Source: Pyricularia pennisetigena (Eukaryota > Ascomycota > Sordariomycetes > Magnaporthales > Pyriculariaceae). From it: 64,000 nt of DNA. Made by a program: the position numbers and the translations under genes. Shown piece by piece: positions 42,797 through 53,336 of the stretch (position 1 is the stretch's first letter; every line of letters begins with the position of its first letter). Under the pieces are notes generated by a model. It was not told the origin of the DNA. It saw only the letters and a list, made by a program, of their open reading frames with translations, and made no database searches. The stretch is taken from positions 1,755,882 through 1,819,881 of the forward strand of contig NC_043743.1 of NCBI RefSeq assembly GCF_004337985.1. The letters are read 5' to 3'.

Positions 42797-43669
42797 TCAT
42801 GACTTGTTGTTGCTCGCATCCCCTTTCCACCTCAGCACCCTCTCGACGCCATTTCTCCTCATGGCCGTGTCACAAAGCCACTCGTCCCCACACTCGCACA
42901 CGGCTGGGTTGCGAACCCAGCGGAAAGTGATGGAAAAACGTTCACCCCGACGGACAACCTTGTGTGACGCTCCATCACTCGAGTCCTCAGGGGCCGGCAT
43001 AATGAGACGGTCGTTCTTGCGCTTCTTGATGCCATGCTGGAAGTGATATTGGCTATCACTAGACATGTTATACAGGGAGCGCGGTGGAACAAATACTTCG
43101 CGTTTGTCCCAATCCCAGTCTTGATCGCTGCCATCTGTACCAATAGTGCCAGACGGCCTAGCATCACCTGTCTTGGCATGCCGCCGCCGAAACTCCATGG
43201 CCACGCCGCTCCCCAGGCTCAAGCCCATTAGCGACTCAAATGCACTGTGCGTATCAGCATGCGGCGGGATGCCCGCTCCCGGCGGGTAGTACTGCAGACA
43301 GACCTGCTCTGGGTCTCTGGCGGGCATGTCGAGATGGTAGTCCTTAACCGAGGCGGGATCATAATTTGGCGAGGAAGGGCAGAACCAAGGAAGGACTGCC
43401 TTCAACCACGGCGGGAACGGAACATAGGGAATCGAAGTGTCGATGCCAAAGAACTTGTAGCAAAAGTGATGTCCGTAGTGAAGCGACAGCCTGGACGGCG
43501 GGAGATTTGGTGACAAACCAAGACGTCCATGTTTTTCTTGTGGGGCTTCGGACCTGATGGGCCAGACGAGTTCATTGCGGAAAATGTTGAGAAGCTGCGC
43601 CTCTTGCTCCGACGTGATGAATTCTGTCTTTAGGTAAAAGCCTGGAGGGGCTTCCGGTACTTGCTGCAT
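42797..43669 (-). CDS. AlkB-like Fe(II)/2-oxoglutarate dioxygenase (290 aa)
   Basis: AlkB-family enzymes oxidatively demethylate nucleic acids or proteins, or hydroxylate tRNA bases. Single exon, ATG 43669-43667. Family features: the start resembles PGFYLKTEFITSEQEAQLL; LSLHYGHHFCYKF is the substrate loop; the iron ligands are H137-x-D139 (PPHADTHSAF) and H212 (FQHGI); RFSITFR (244-250) supplies 2-oxoglutarate-binding arginines. These are as in the ALKBH8/ALKBH4-like branch. The last ~35 residues form a Cys-containing tail (CECGDEWLC) that may bind a metal. There is no RRM or methyltransferase domain as in animal ALKBH8. A Gly/Asp insert at 165-190 looks disordered. It converges with the PhyH-like gene, so two dioxygenases of the same superfamily but different families are adjacent. 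Confidence 0.85.
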   Translation of the reverse strand: MQQVPEAPPGFYLKTEFITSEQEAQLLNIFRNELVWPIRSEAPQEKHGRLGLSPNLPPSRLSLHYGHHFCYKFFGIDTSIPYVPFPPWLKAVLPWFCPSSPNYDPASVKDYHLDMPARDPEQVCLQYYPPGAGIPPHADTHSAFESLMGLSLGSGVAMEFRRRHAKTGDARPSGTIGTDGSDQDWDWDKREVFVPPRSLYNMSSDSQYHFQHGIKKRKNDRLIMPAPEDSSDGASHKVVRRGERFSITFRWVRNPAVCECGDEWLCDTAMRRNGVERVLRWKGDASNNKS

Positions 43670-45020
43670 GTTTCCCCGTTGCCGTTATGCAGGCAGCCCT
43701 GCCTTCCTTCCTGCCCTGAAAACCTTCCCGCCCTGACAACCTTCCCGCGGGTTCAGCTCGGGTTTCGAAATTAAAAAGGCACGGCAAGGGGAAGTTCGAT
43801 CGATGTCACTGTGCCTGCCGCGCGTCAAAAATGGGGCTGTCAACCTTGCCATGTTGGATATTGGCATGCAGAAACCACGTGATCAACAAATCATTCAGCT
43901 CCAGTGGGCGAGTAGTCATCGAACAATGGGAAACGAAACAAAATGCGGGCCCTGACAAGCTGTGGTGCTTCTTTTCTGGTGCACTGATGCCCAAAAGATG
44001 ACAATTACACCCACCACTTTTCTTTCTTGAGGTTAATCTCACCCCAATCACAGCGATTTATTCGCCCTGCTTAGCGCCTGGTCGTATTCGCATAGTGCTT
44101 CACAAGGCACAAACAAGTATAAACTGTCCCAAAGTTGGACGATACGATACTCTTGACTTCATCGCAGGACAAATAGATTAGGGCTCGGATGAATATATCT
44201 ACTTACTATGCAACAACAGGTTCGCCTGCTAGCGCAAGCTTATTGATGAAAATTGATACCCAGTTCAGCAAGACGACACAACGACGTCAGCAAAAACACA
44301 GATCCAAAGATCCGACAACAAATTGCCAGAATAGGCATAAACAGTGTTGCAACGTCTTCTTCCCTGAGCCTTGGCCTGCAGTCGCGAAGCCACCGCCTAG
44401 CCCGCAGAGGTCCAATCCGAAAGAGCGCAAAGTTCTTGGGTGCATCCCTCAGCCCTGGGATAGTTCGCCGTGTGGGACAGCTTAAAGTGGTGTAGCTTCA
44501 ACAAACACAGCCTCCTACGGCGTCTTTTCCCCCCGCCCGCTTACTTTTCGAATCAACATTCCCTCCCCCCCATCCCGACTTTCCCGGAATATCCTTCCAC
44601 TCATGATCGTTTGTTTGTCGATTTTGTTATTCACACACTCTGTGAGAAGTGACAAGTAGGACGAAGGCTTATTTCTTTTTCTTTTTTTTTTTTTTTTTCT
44701 CTTTTGTCTACCTCGGACTTGGCCAAGACCAAATTATATTTGGAAACACACAACACAGCACTGCGTGCTTTGGAGGACAAAACTATCTCGCACTGCTGTG
44801 CACATTAAAAGTCTAAACCTCGACACTTCACAGACTCAACCGAGACAGTTGAATCCAGTTGAACTAAGCCTACTTGATTCTGTCTTTCTTCCCCTTTCTT
44901 GCTATAAATTTGCCCCCCAAAAGGGCAAATTGGTGTTATATCAACACACCGGTTCTCTTCTTCTTCTTCCCAACTGCCATTCTTGAATCTTCGTCTCAAT
45001 CTAGTTCATATTCAGACGTC
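43670..45020. other. Intergenic between divergent genes, 1.35 kb
   Basis: Holds the promoters of the AlkB-like and MARVEL-like genes. A 17-T run (44682-44698) and a pyrimidine-rich stretch with TTC repeats (about 44956-44970) precede the MARVEL-like gene, as in a long fungal 5' UTR. No gene recognised. Confidence 0.5.
44682..44698. repeat. Poly-T tract (17 nt)
   Basis: Within a CT-rich block upstream of the MARVEL-like gene. Confidence 0.9.
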
Positions 45021-46516
45021 ATGGCATGGGGCCTTTCCAGCTGGCTTGGCCTGACGCGATGTGTCCAGATCGTTGCCTCGCTCGTTGCCAGCGCCCTGCA
45101 CGGATTTCTATTTGGGTACCTCTCAATTAATAGGCTGGGCATGGCAAACAATGTCATCGTGCTTCAATTCATGGTATGCGAAAGAAGGTCCACGAAACTC
45201 TCTGTCCGTCGTTGGTCAAAGTTTGACGCATGGGGCGTCTTGATGTCCTTGGCCTCTCACATTGAACAACGACCCCAACCGTGTCCTCTGATTTTCGTGT
45301 CTCCTTTGTATACAGACAAATGGACATGGAAAAGAGAAGACAAGAAAAAAAAAGTACTGACATAGGGCCCTAGATGACCGCATGGTTTGCTTTTGTCGTC
45401 ATTGCCTTTAGCATCGTCCACACCAAGGGCAGGTCAACAAAGACCACATGGCTCGTCGCCAACATCGTCGGAGACGTCTGCTTCATCTGGATGGGCCTGG
45501 CAATGATCACGCTTCTTTCACATGCTGGCGTGCCTGCCCACTGTGCAGGCCTTACCAAATCTACCTGTGAGTGCTCTATAGCCTCCGTATGACATATATC
45601 ACCCATCTAGATGGCTGTTACATATTCGCAAGTATGCCGAGGGGGAAAAGCTGCTGAAATTTGTATGCTTTAATCTCTAGACGCAGATGACGACACTCGC
45701 CGAGAACCCGCGAAAGGGTACACCAGCATCCGCTTCACTAATCAATGGAACGGTGCCAAGGGCGAGTTGGATCGTTACTGCGCCCTTGAGCGCATCTTCT
45801 ACGGCGCTACCCTTCTCTTGATAAACCTGCAGATCATCACTGTCATCCTCTCCATCCTCCGCATCTGCCAGGGTACATATATCAAAAAGACCGAAGCAAG
45901 CGCGCAGACGAGCGAGCAGATCCTACAGCTCCTACGCGACGAGGAGAAAACCAGACCCAAGGCGTATCCGCAAAACAGTCTCGCCTCGGGCAGTGGAGAC
46001 AACGGTGTGGTGCAGCACCATCAAGGCTACAGTCAATGCGACATCGCCTCGATTCATCCCATGCCGAGCGAAGGAGCGTTGAGTTCGAGGACCTCGGTAT
46101 TGAATTCCCGGGTGCACCCGCAGCACCACCATCAATGTCAGCACCACACTCATCACCACCATCAGCAGCAACCGCTGCTGTCCCCAGTCAGCCCAACCAC
46201 CCCCGCGTTCTTCGCAAATCGATCGGGACCTTCATCCCCGATGGCGAGCCCAGGGGCAAACGAGTCAAATACGACCGCTTTTAACGAGTTCGAGACACCC
46301 GAAGACGAGGCTGCAGCTGCGGCACTGATCACTGACGGATCTTCGGGAGGCCGCGCGGACCTCGAGTCCGGGTACGGCAGCAGCTCGGCCCTGCCTCCCT
46401 ACACCCCGGGGAGGTTGAACCCCATGAACGGCCACGGTAACGAGAGCAATGAGATGCGGCTCAGTGGCTATGTCAAGGGGGAGACGAGGGCTCAGAATAT
46501 GAAGGATGGGATGTGA
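45021..46516 (+). CDS. MARVEL-like four-helix membrane protein with low-complexity tail (about 393 aa)
   Basis: Three exons: 45021-45173, 45374-45566 and 45681-46516, with agreeing phases. An in-frame stop directly before the ATG at 45374 forces the second acceptor to be CCCTAG at 45373. Four hydrophobic spans are visible. These are TRCVQIVASLVASALHGFL, WFAFVVIAFSIV, LVANIVGDVCFIWMGLAMI and FYGATLLLINLQIITVILSI. The second exon ends with a Cys-containing loop (VPAHCAGLTKS). This is the plan of fungal MARVEL-type plasma membrane or eisosome-associated proteins, though I cannot name an orthologue. The long cytosolic tail (about 190 residues) is disordered, with a His/Gln-rich block near 252-270, Ser/Pro patches and an acidic/Ala stretch. 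The first intron is 200 nt and the second 114 nt. Confidence 0.78.
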
Positions 46517-47121
46517 TGGGAGTCCCTCCCATCTAGCAGTCATGACCAGAAAACGACAGAATGAAACAAGCGTACTCTGTTTTTTTTTTTCTCTCTTTTG
46601 TCTTGTTTGTTATTTTGGGAAAGGCTTGCAAAGACCAGTGGCAGCCTATGTTTTGCTTTGAAATTTTCTTTGTTTGTGCAAGATACCAATATTGGAAACA
46701 GGCGTTAATAATAGGCGGATGAACCCTTGAGAACATCACCCCGGATTTGGTTTTTGTTGTTTTGGGATAAAAGGTTTTCATTTCTACTTCCTCCCTTCTG
46801 GTTTGGTCAAAACTAGGATGGGTTGGATCTAATACTGTAGTGCTTTATTATAAGTGTTTTCTTTTTTTATTTATCCATCTTCACCTATTTTGGAAACCCT
46901 CTCATCTGCGTTCCATATTCTGGACTTGGTAATACGAGAGAAAATGCACATATCATCTTTAAAAAAAAATCAAACTCTGGCTTTCGTATGCAAATAAAAA
47001 GAAAACTACATTGGATATTGAAACCCGGGTATCATTCGCACCCTTTACAGAATTCAATCCCACCCTTGACGAAAATCAAACGCACCATCCATGAAACTGG
47101 GAACCCGCTCAGGCGCAGAAC

Positions 47122-47153
<32 letters not shown>

Positions 47154-47517
47154 TCCAAATACAGCGCCTAACACAAATTTTCTCAAATCCGGCCTGGTGA
47201 TCCATTCTTTACTCTTGGCCTCCACTCTGTGGCCCTGACCCCAGGCCCGGAGGTTTGTCGTGATGCGGACAGCCCCAGGCCAGCCAGATTTATACCACGC
47301 CCGAGGTTCGACTGCGGTTGATGAGCGGCCGCGGGTTGTTGAGGCCTAACCCGCGCCTGTATATCGGGCATGCTGTCAGGAACTCATACGCCAGAAGCCT
47401 ATATTCCCTTTCTAGGTCTTTTGAGCTTCGGCGAAAGCTCTGTGACAAATCTCGCCACTGATGCCAGAGACAGCCCGCGAAGAAGGGGTCTTCCGTCGTC
47501 TAACAAGACAGCATATC
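46517..47517. other. Intergenic between convergent genes, 1.0 kb
   Basis: 3' flanks of the MARVEL-like gene and the C2H2 regulator. A 27-A run lies at 47122-47148. Nothing else recognised. Confidence 0.5.
47122..47148. repeat. Poly-A tract (27 nt)
   Basis: Uninterrupted run of A between two convergent genes. Confidence 0.9.
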
Positions 47518-50500
47518 TCAAGCCATAGCCTGTCCCGGTGCCATCCTACCCAGTGGGGTCCGATCCCTTGGCTTCTCGATCAGCTCGGCATATCCTTCCA
47601 ATCCTTGAGCCATGACTCTGACGATGTCAAATATGTGGCTACCCTTGAAAGTCTCAGCCCAAAGTCTGATGACGGCGGCAGCAAGCTGCCGAAGCCTCGC
47701 CGGGTCTGTAGTCGACGGATGTGTGTGTTGTGAAGACCCCGACGATGCAAGCGAAGGGTCGATCGGTACGGCAAACTCGGTCTCATTGACCATGGTTCGC
47801 ACTGTGTCGAGGATGGTGCGTTCTTCCTGTGAAGGTGCCGGCTCGTTGGGCCCAATCGAGGCTAGTGTCAGAAGCCACTTGGAGAGAAGAACGGCGCATT
47901 CGAGGTTGCATACTAGAAATCATGGTGAGCGTCAAGTCATGAAAAAGGAGCGAGGGAACCGATGGGCATTTTGCACTTACTAGAGTGTTGCATGCTCCAC
48001 TCCAACGACTTGGTCCTAGCCACGTAGTTGACCCCGACTTTGACCAGAAGGGCGAGAGAATGGATGGCCTGGTAAATAGCTCTGTGTAGTCTCGGATTCC
48101 TGGACGGCAGAGGCGCTTCGGCGAGGTCATTGGCTACCAACAGATGATCTCGTGTCTCCAGGGTCCGGCAAGGACTGAGATCCGAGTAGAGCCGGAAGTA
48201 GGCCAGCCTGAGCAAGGCTGTCGAGTTGAATGCAACCGGGCCCCCACTACCAAAGCCGCCATCTATTTGTTGCTGATGTTGCGATGGATGGTTTGTTCCG
48301 CCAGCTGCTGCAGAATCGGCAGCGTTTCTCGATTGCATCTGCTGCTCGAAACCCATCTGCCAGACTCGTAGCGCTTGTGCCACATCCTCTACATCTTCAA
48401 CCTTCAAGCCACGGTGAACCTCAAATGGCGATGCTATAGCAAACGAGGTTTGCTTTAGGAGGTAGATGTGCTGGATCAAAGCATGTATCAAGACATAATT
48501 TCCTAAAGAAGACACGTGGCTCAAGGCGCCCTGGGATGGTCGGTTAAGCAGTCTCGAGAATCCATCCTGCAACGAGACGTCCAGACTGGGGTATGACTGC
48601 CTAGCCTCCTGCCACTGCCAGGCGGTATCAGCCCGCCAGAGTCGAGAAGAGTTTGGAAGAGTTAAGTTGACTTCGGATGTGAGAAGTAGTGGCGGTGTGT
48701 TGTAGGCGATGCTGCAAAGGTTGAAAAAGCAATAGGCAATCAGCTTGGTGCGTACAGCACCTTCGATTCGAATCCAAGTCTCCCAGTCAACGGCCTGTGC
48801 TGGCTCTGAAACAAGTCTCTCTTCGCGAACCAAAAGAGCGATCTGACTCTGCAGCGACAAAGCATCATGCAAGATAGCCTTGGCCCCCCAGAGGCCCACC
48901 GCAAAAAGGAGTATAAGCGCCTGAATAGTCTCAAGCCGAGACTGGGGTGTGTTTGGCGAGCTACACGTTGATAAAGTTAATATACTGGGTGTATTCAGAC
49001 TGATTCCGAGGAACTAGTGTCACATCGTAGGAGGACTTACTACGGCTCCCGGTGAGTCTCCTGGGTCATGGGTCTGTCGTGGTGCACCGAGTTGAACGAG
49101 TGACGGTAGCCCGAACTCGGCGAAGGTCTCGTGGAGTGGGGGCTATATGCAGCGGGCGTGGGTAGCAAACCATGAACCTCATGACTATGTCGTCGTCTTA
49201 TTTGCTCCATGGCGACAGCCTTGGAAGCATACCACAAGGCATTGCCTCTATGGCTCTCAAAGCGATATTGTGCACCGACTGCCAGAATCGCAAGTAGAAG
49301 CTCGGGAGATAGCTCAGCCGGCGCCAAAGTCGGAGTGTGAAGAATGGGGAGATGCTCGTGAAAACCGCCATTGTAGCCTTCGAGGAATCTCATTAGGGTA
49401 TGTCGAGAAGGGAAAATAAAGTCGTTGGGAATAACCGATGAAAACTCGTCCAGTCGATTCTTGATGACATTATAGTCAACACCGGAAATTTTCCAAAACG
49501 GCGCCTTTAGTCCATCCTCATGAAGTCTGGAACCTTCATGGGCATCCGGTTGAAGCGATGGGAACCTCGTTGATGGGAACGACCCTGGTGGTTTCAGTGA
49601 GCCTCGAACGTGCAAGTCACTCCCATGTCTGTTCCAAAGACCAAAAGACTGCTCCGACTCTAGTGCTGGTGGCAGGAAATGTGACGAGGTACCCATATCG
49701 TCGAGAAATAGGTTGTAGTCATCAAAAGACGCAGCAGGGGGTTGCTGATGTGTTGAGAAGCCCGGATGCATCATGCTCTGGTCTTGCTCTCGGGGACGCT
49801 CCTGGTATGACAAGCCGTCGTCATAGGGCTTCGCGCGTGGAAGATTTCCAGGCTGGGGCCCCATATCAGTCATCATGGACTGTTGCTGGATCTGATTTAC
49901 TTCGCTGGCTGAAGCAAGATGTGTAGCTGCATCCGATAAGAGATCAAGATTGCAACCAGGTCTGGACGTCAGTCGCGGATCAGTCTGTAAAGAAGAGACT
50001 ACTGAAGATGTCATGCTCTCAGGGGTGAACTGCGGTGGTGGAGGTCTTGATGGCTGTTGCTGTTGGGAGTGCTGTCCTTGATGCTGTACGTTCAGGGCCT
50101 CGTTGTTGCCACGTATGTCCGCTGCCATCGGTTGCAGGTTTCCCGAGGACTGTTTTCTAGAGCGATTGCTGTCTTTGCTGCCCTCGTTGAGGTGCACAAG
50201 CTTCTCATGGCGTACGAGGAGATCGCTAATATCCATTTGGTCAGCATTCTTTCTTACTGCTTGCAATACAGCGCGATAAAGTCGGAAAAGAGCCCTTTAA
50301 AATGTGATCGCGATATGTGGTGGTGAGACAATCCTGTCCAGATGGGAATGCGAACTGATAGGAGAGTATATGCAACTGAGGTAGATGGAATGGAAAATGG
50401 TAGCGGTAACCATGGCAGGGTTGACAGGAGAGTGCAGACGACATGCGCAAGCAAATCAGAGCGGATGTCACAGATAAAAACCCCCCAAAAAGAACAAACG

Positions 50501-50852
50501 AGGGGAAGAGGGGTCTGCCCTCATTGCACAACTTACCGTCGTCCAAAGGTTTTTCCACATCGGTCCCAAGTACATGAGAACGGCTTTTCTTTGGTGTGTG
50601 TTCTCTCGTGTCTCTGAACGTGCTCCACACGCCTGTAAGTGGATCAAAACAAACATGTGTGAGCTGACTTGGAATATGTCGAGGAACGCTGGTGTAGTGG
50701 AAAACTTGTAAGTGTGTTTTGGACTCGACTCACCTGAACCGCTTGCTGCAATATTTACAGGGGAGAGTCTTGGGTTTCTGCTGCCGACCCTCTGCATTTT
50801 CATCTGCAGTATTGGAGGGCGTAGGCGCCTCGATAGACTGTATGGGCAACAT
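47518..50852 (-). CDS. C2H2 zinc finger plus fungal transcription factor domain regulator (about 924 aa)
   Basis: Five exons on the minus strand: 50852-50734, 50632-50537, 50225-49041, 48960-47981 and 47912-47518; phases agree. Two fingers are assembled across three exons: C32-x2-C35-x12-H48-x3-H52 and C60-x4-C65-x12-H78-x4-H83, with the TGEKP-like linker THTKEKPFSC between. The last His pair is in the third exon (RRDLLVRHEKLVH). A Gln/Ser/Pro-rich disordered region of about 200 residues follows. The fungal-specific transcription factor domain then begins near residue 310 (LPILHTPTLAPAELSPELLLAILAVGAQYRFES) and runs to the C-terminus. This C2H2-plus-fungal-trans architecture is that of yeast Adr1/Rsf2-like and related filamentous regulators of carbon and stress metabolism; the actual targets are unknown. 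A 311-nt intron separates exons 2 and 3. Confidence 0.85.
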
Positions 50853-51767
50853 GGTGTGGCTTGGGGGATGGTGCTTCTTCGGAGGATCTTCTCAAAGGGG
50901 TCAGTGATGCAGTCGCGAGTCGCGGCACCCAGATAAAGAGGGTCAGGAGTTTGATAAGTGAATATGCAACGCCCGCTAAATTGCAAAAGGGGCGGTGGTA
51001 GAGGGTAGGCGATTTGAATCGAAAAGAAAAATATAGCAGTTGATCATGTATGTAGATAGCAGGTAGATAAGTTTGTACGAGGACTCGGGGTGATATGTTC
51101 GTTTTCTCGGATTGGTTGGAGAAAAGAAAACAAGAAAAGAAAAACATGGGACAGATCGACCTGCTCAAAACATCATAGGATAGAAACAGGAACATGACCA
51201 TCCGCGAAAACTTCGACAGTGCCGGCGCCGCCTGCCTTTGTCGCAGACCCGGAGCGCAGCACAGACTACGTCTGCGAGGGCTGGGTTGTCTGGGGTAATC
51301 CACCCGGCTGCGTAGAGCGGGGAAGTACGGCCCAGGCCGGGCCGGGAAAGAAATAAACAAATGCCTATCAGCCAGAGCGCGCTGGTACGTGGAGGCACTG
51401 CACTGATGATATCTTTTTTTTTCAGTGCTTCACACAAGAGCCGACGAGGTAAACATTTTTTTTACGTCTTCGGCTCAGAGGGACGAGGCAGCTAGGGTGG
51501 AAATCAAGGAGAGGTTGGTGTGTACCTGTATGAGCAGCGATTTGTGACAGGTCGGCCTGTTCAAGCTGATGGATACCCAAGTGACAAAACCGAGCTAGCT
51601 CTATTTTGTTTTGGTCCGGGCAGAAAACGCGTTACCGTGAGTAAAGACGGACCCAGCAGTAGAAACTGTTTAGGCTGCGATGGCTGGCAACTGGCGACTG
51701 ATGCGGCGATGTTCAAGTTCAAAATTGGCTGACTCTTGGTGTGACTCGAATGCAGCCCATAACTGCG

Positions 51768-51791
51768 TATATATGTGTGTGTGCGTGTGTG
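51768..51791. repeat. TA/TG dinucleotide microsatellite
   Basis: Alternating TA then TG dinucleotides with one CG interruption. Confidence 0.9.
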
Positions 51792-53311
51792 ACTTTTTCG
51801 GTATTAATTTTGCAATATTGCAGGTGTTGTGTGTCTCGAATTCTGTGTTGTGTTGTGCTGTATCTGGTGGTCTGTCGTGCCCTGATGGGATCTCTGCAAA
51901 AATACTGGAGAAAAAGAAAAGACTCAAAAACGATGGGCAACAACCAAGCACGCCGACCGACCCTACAGGATGTCAGGCAGCGGGCAATCTGAACGCCCAG
52001 TGATTTAGGGTTGGGACTGGACAAATGGCAACGGCGGTGTGGAGGTCGAGTAGGGAGATGATACAAAAGTCGGGGATGATGCAGAGTTTTTCGACGTGAT
52101 AGTCGCCAATGATGGAACGCGGGACGCGGAGACAGGTGGCACGGGCTAGGAAGATGATAGATGTGATGGATGCAGGACGGCTGAGAGAGGAGAAGGAGGG
52201 CCAGAATCCCCAAGTTTGTGGGCGGGGAAAAGAGGAGAAGGCTGCTTGCTGGCTCGGTACTGGGTTGAGGTGACAGGGATGGCGGGAAACATGAAATTTG
52301 CCAGGGCTATCAGCTTCCAGTCCAAGTAATGGCCTAGGTCAAAGGGGGGGGGAAACCAGACGATTGCAGACAATTGAGGGGATCGGAATGTCGCAGTCAG
52401 TGCCGGATTAGATGCAATTTGATGCGACGCATGCTCCCGATAAGGATGACCCAGACCCGAAGGTAGCTTTGGAATATTTGGAGTTTCTACGCATAGATGT
52501 TATGCCAGCTGCCTGTTGCTTGCGTGCGGCAGGAAACTTTTAGCTCCCGGGGGAGGGGAGGGCCCCTGTTGCGACAGAGTGCTCCAGTCCCTGTGGAGTC
52601 TAGTCTAGGATCTACCGACTCTCCAGGCTTCCTCACTTTGCTAACATCAGGGAACCAGCCAGTTGAGGGATAGAAACGTGGACACGGAGCCGCTAGCTAG
52701 ATTCTAGCCGTTTTCTCTCAATTGCTTTTGCCTTGTCTTCTTTACTTGGTTAATCATTTGAATTTTATTTTTCTTCCTTTGCCTTTGTGCGGATGAAGAA
52801 AAAAAAGCTACCCCTTTACTTGCGCCGGAAAACTGCTCCAACTTTTGGGAGAAGAGAGGGGCTACGATTCAGACACAAAGGTTACGAATCTGGTGAGGAG
52901 TTGGCATAGTTGTGTCTGTTGTATGGAATGGGGGTGCTTTGAAGGAAAATCACTTTGGTACGCCACAACGGACTCCTTTAGCTGACTAATCAACCCACTT
53001 CACTCGTTTGGTGCGCCAACCAGACTAATTGTAAGCTGTACACAGCGCCATGTTTTCTTGATTGCTGCCCATAACGTCGTGTACAACCCCAGTCCAAGAT
53101 TTACCATGATCCCCGCCTTGATCCCCACAACAGTTTGGTTTTACGTGCACTTGTTTGTGGGGGCGGAGCTGAATTCGGGCAAGAGGATTGCCGTTGTTGA
53201 AGCTGGTCGCCGGGAATAATTATGCATGAAGCACATCATTCATCATTCCTTGTTGTGTGCTGTGGCGGCACGTGTTCTGCCTATTCCTGTTGCTGTCTCA
53301 CCTGCTACAAG

Positions 53312-53336
53312 TTTTTTTTTTTTTTTTTTTTTTTTT
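53312..53336. repeat. Poly-T tract (25 nt)
   Basis: Uninterrupted run of T in the gene-poor interval. Confidence 0.9.
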
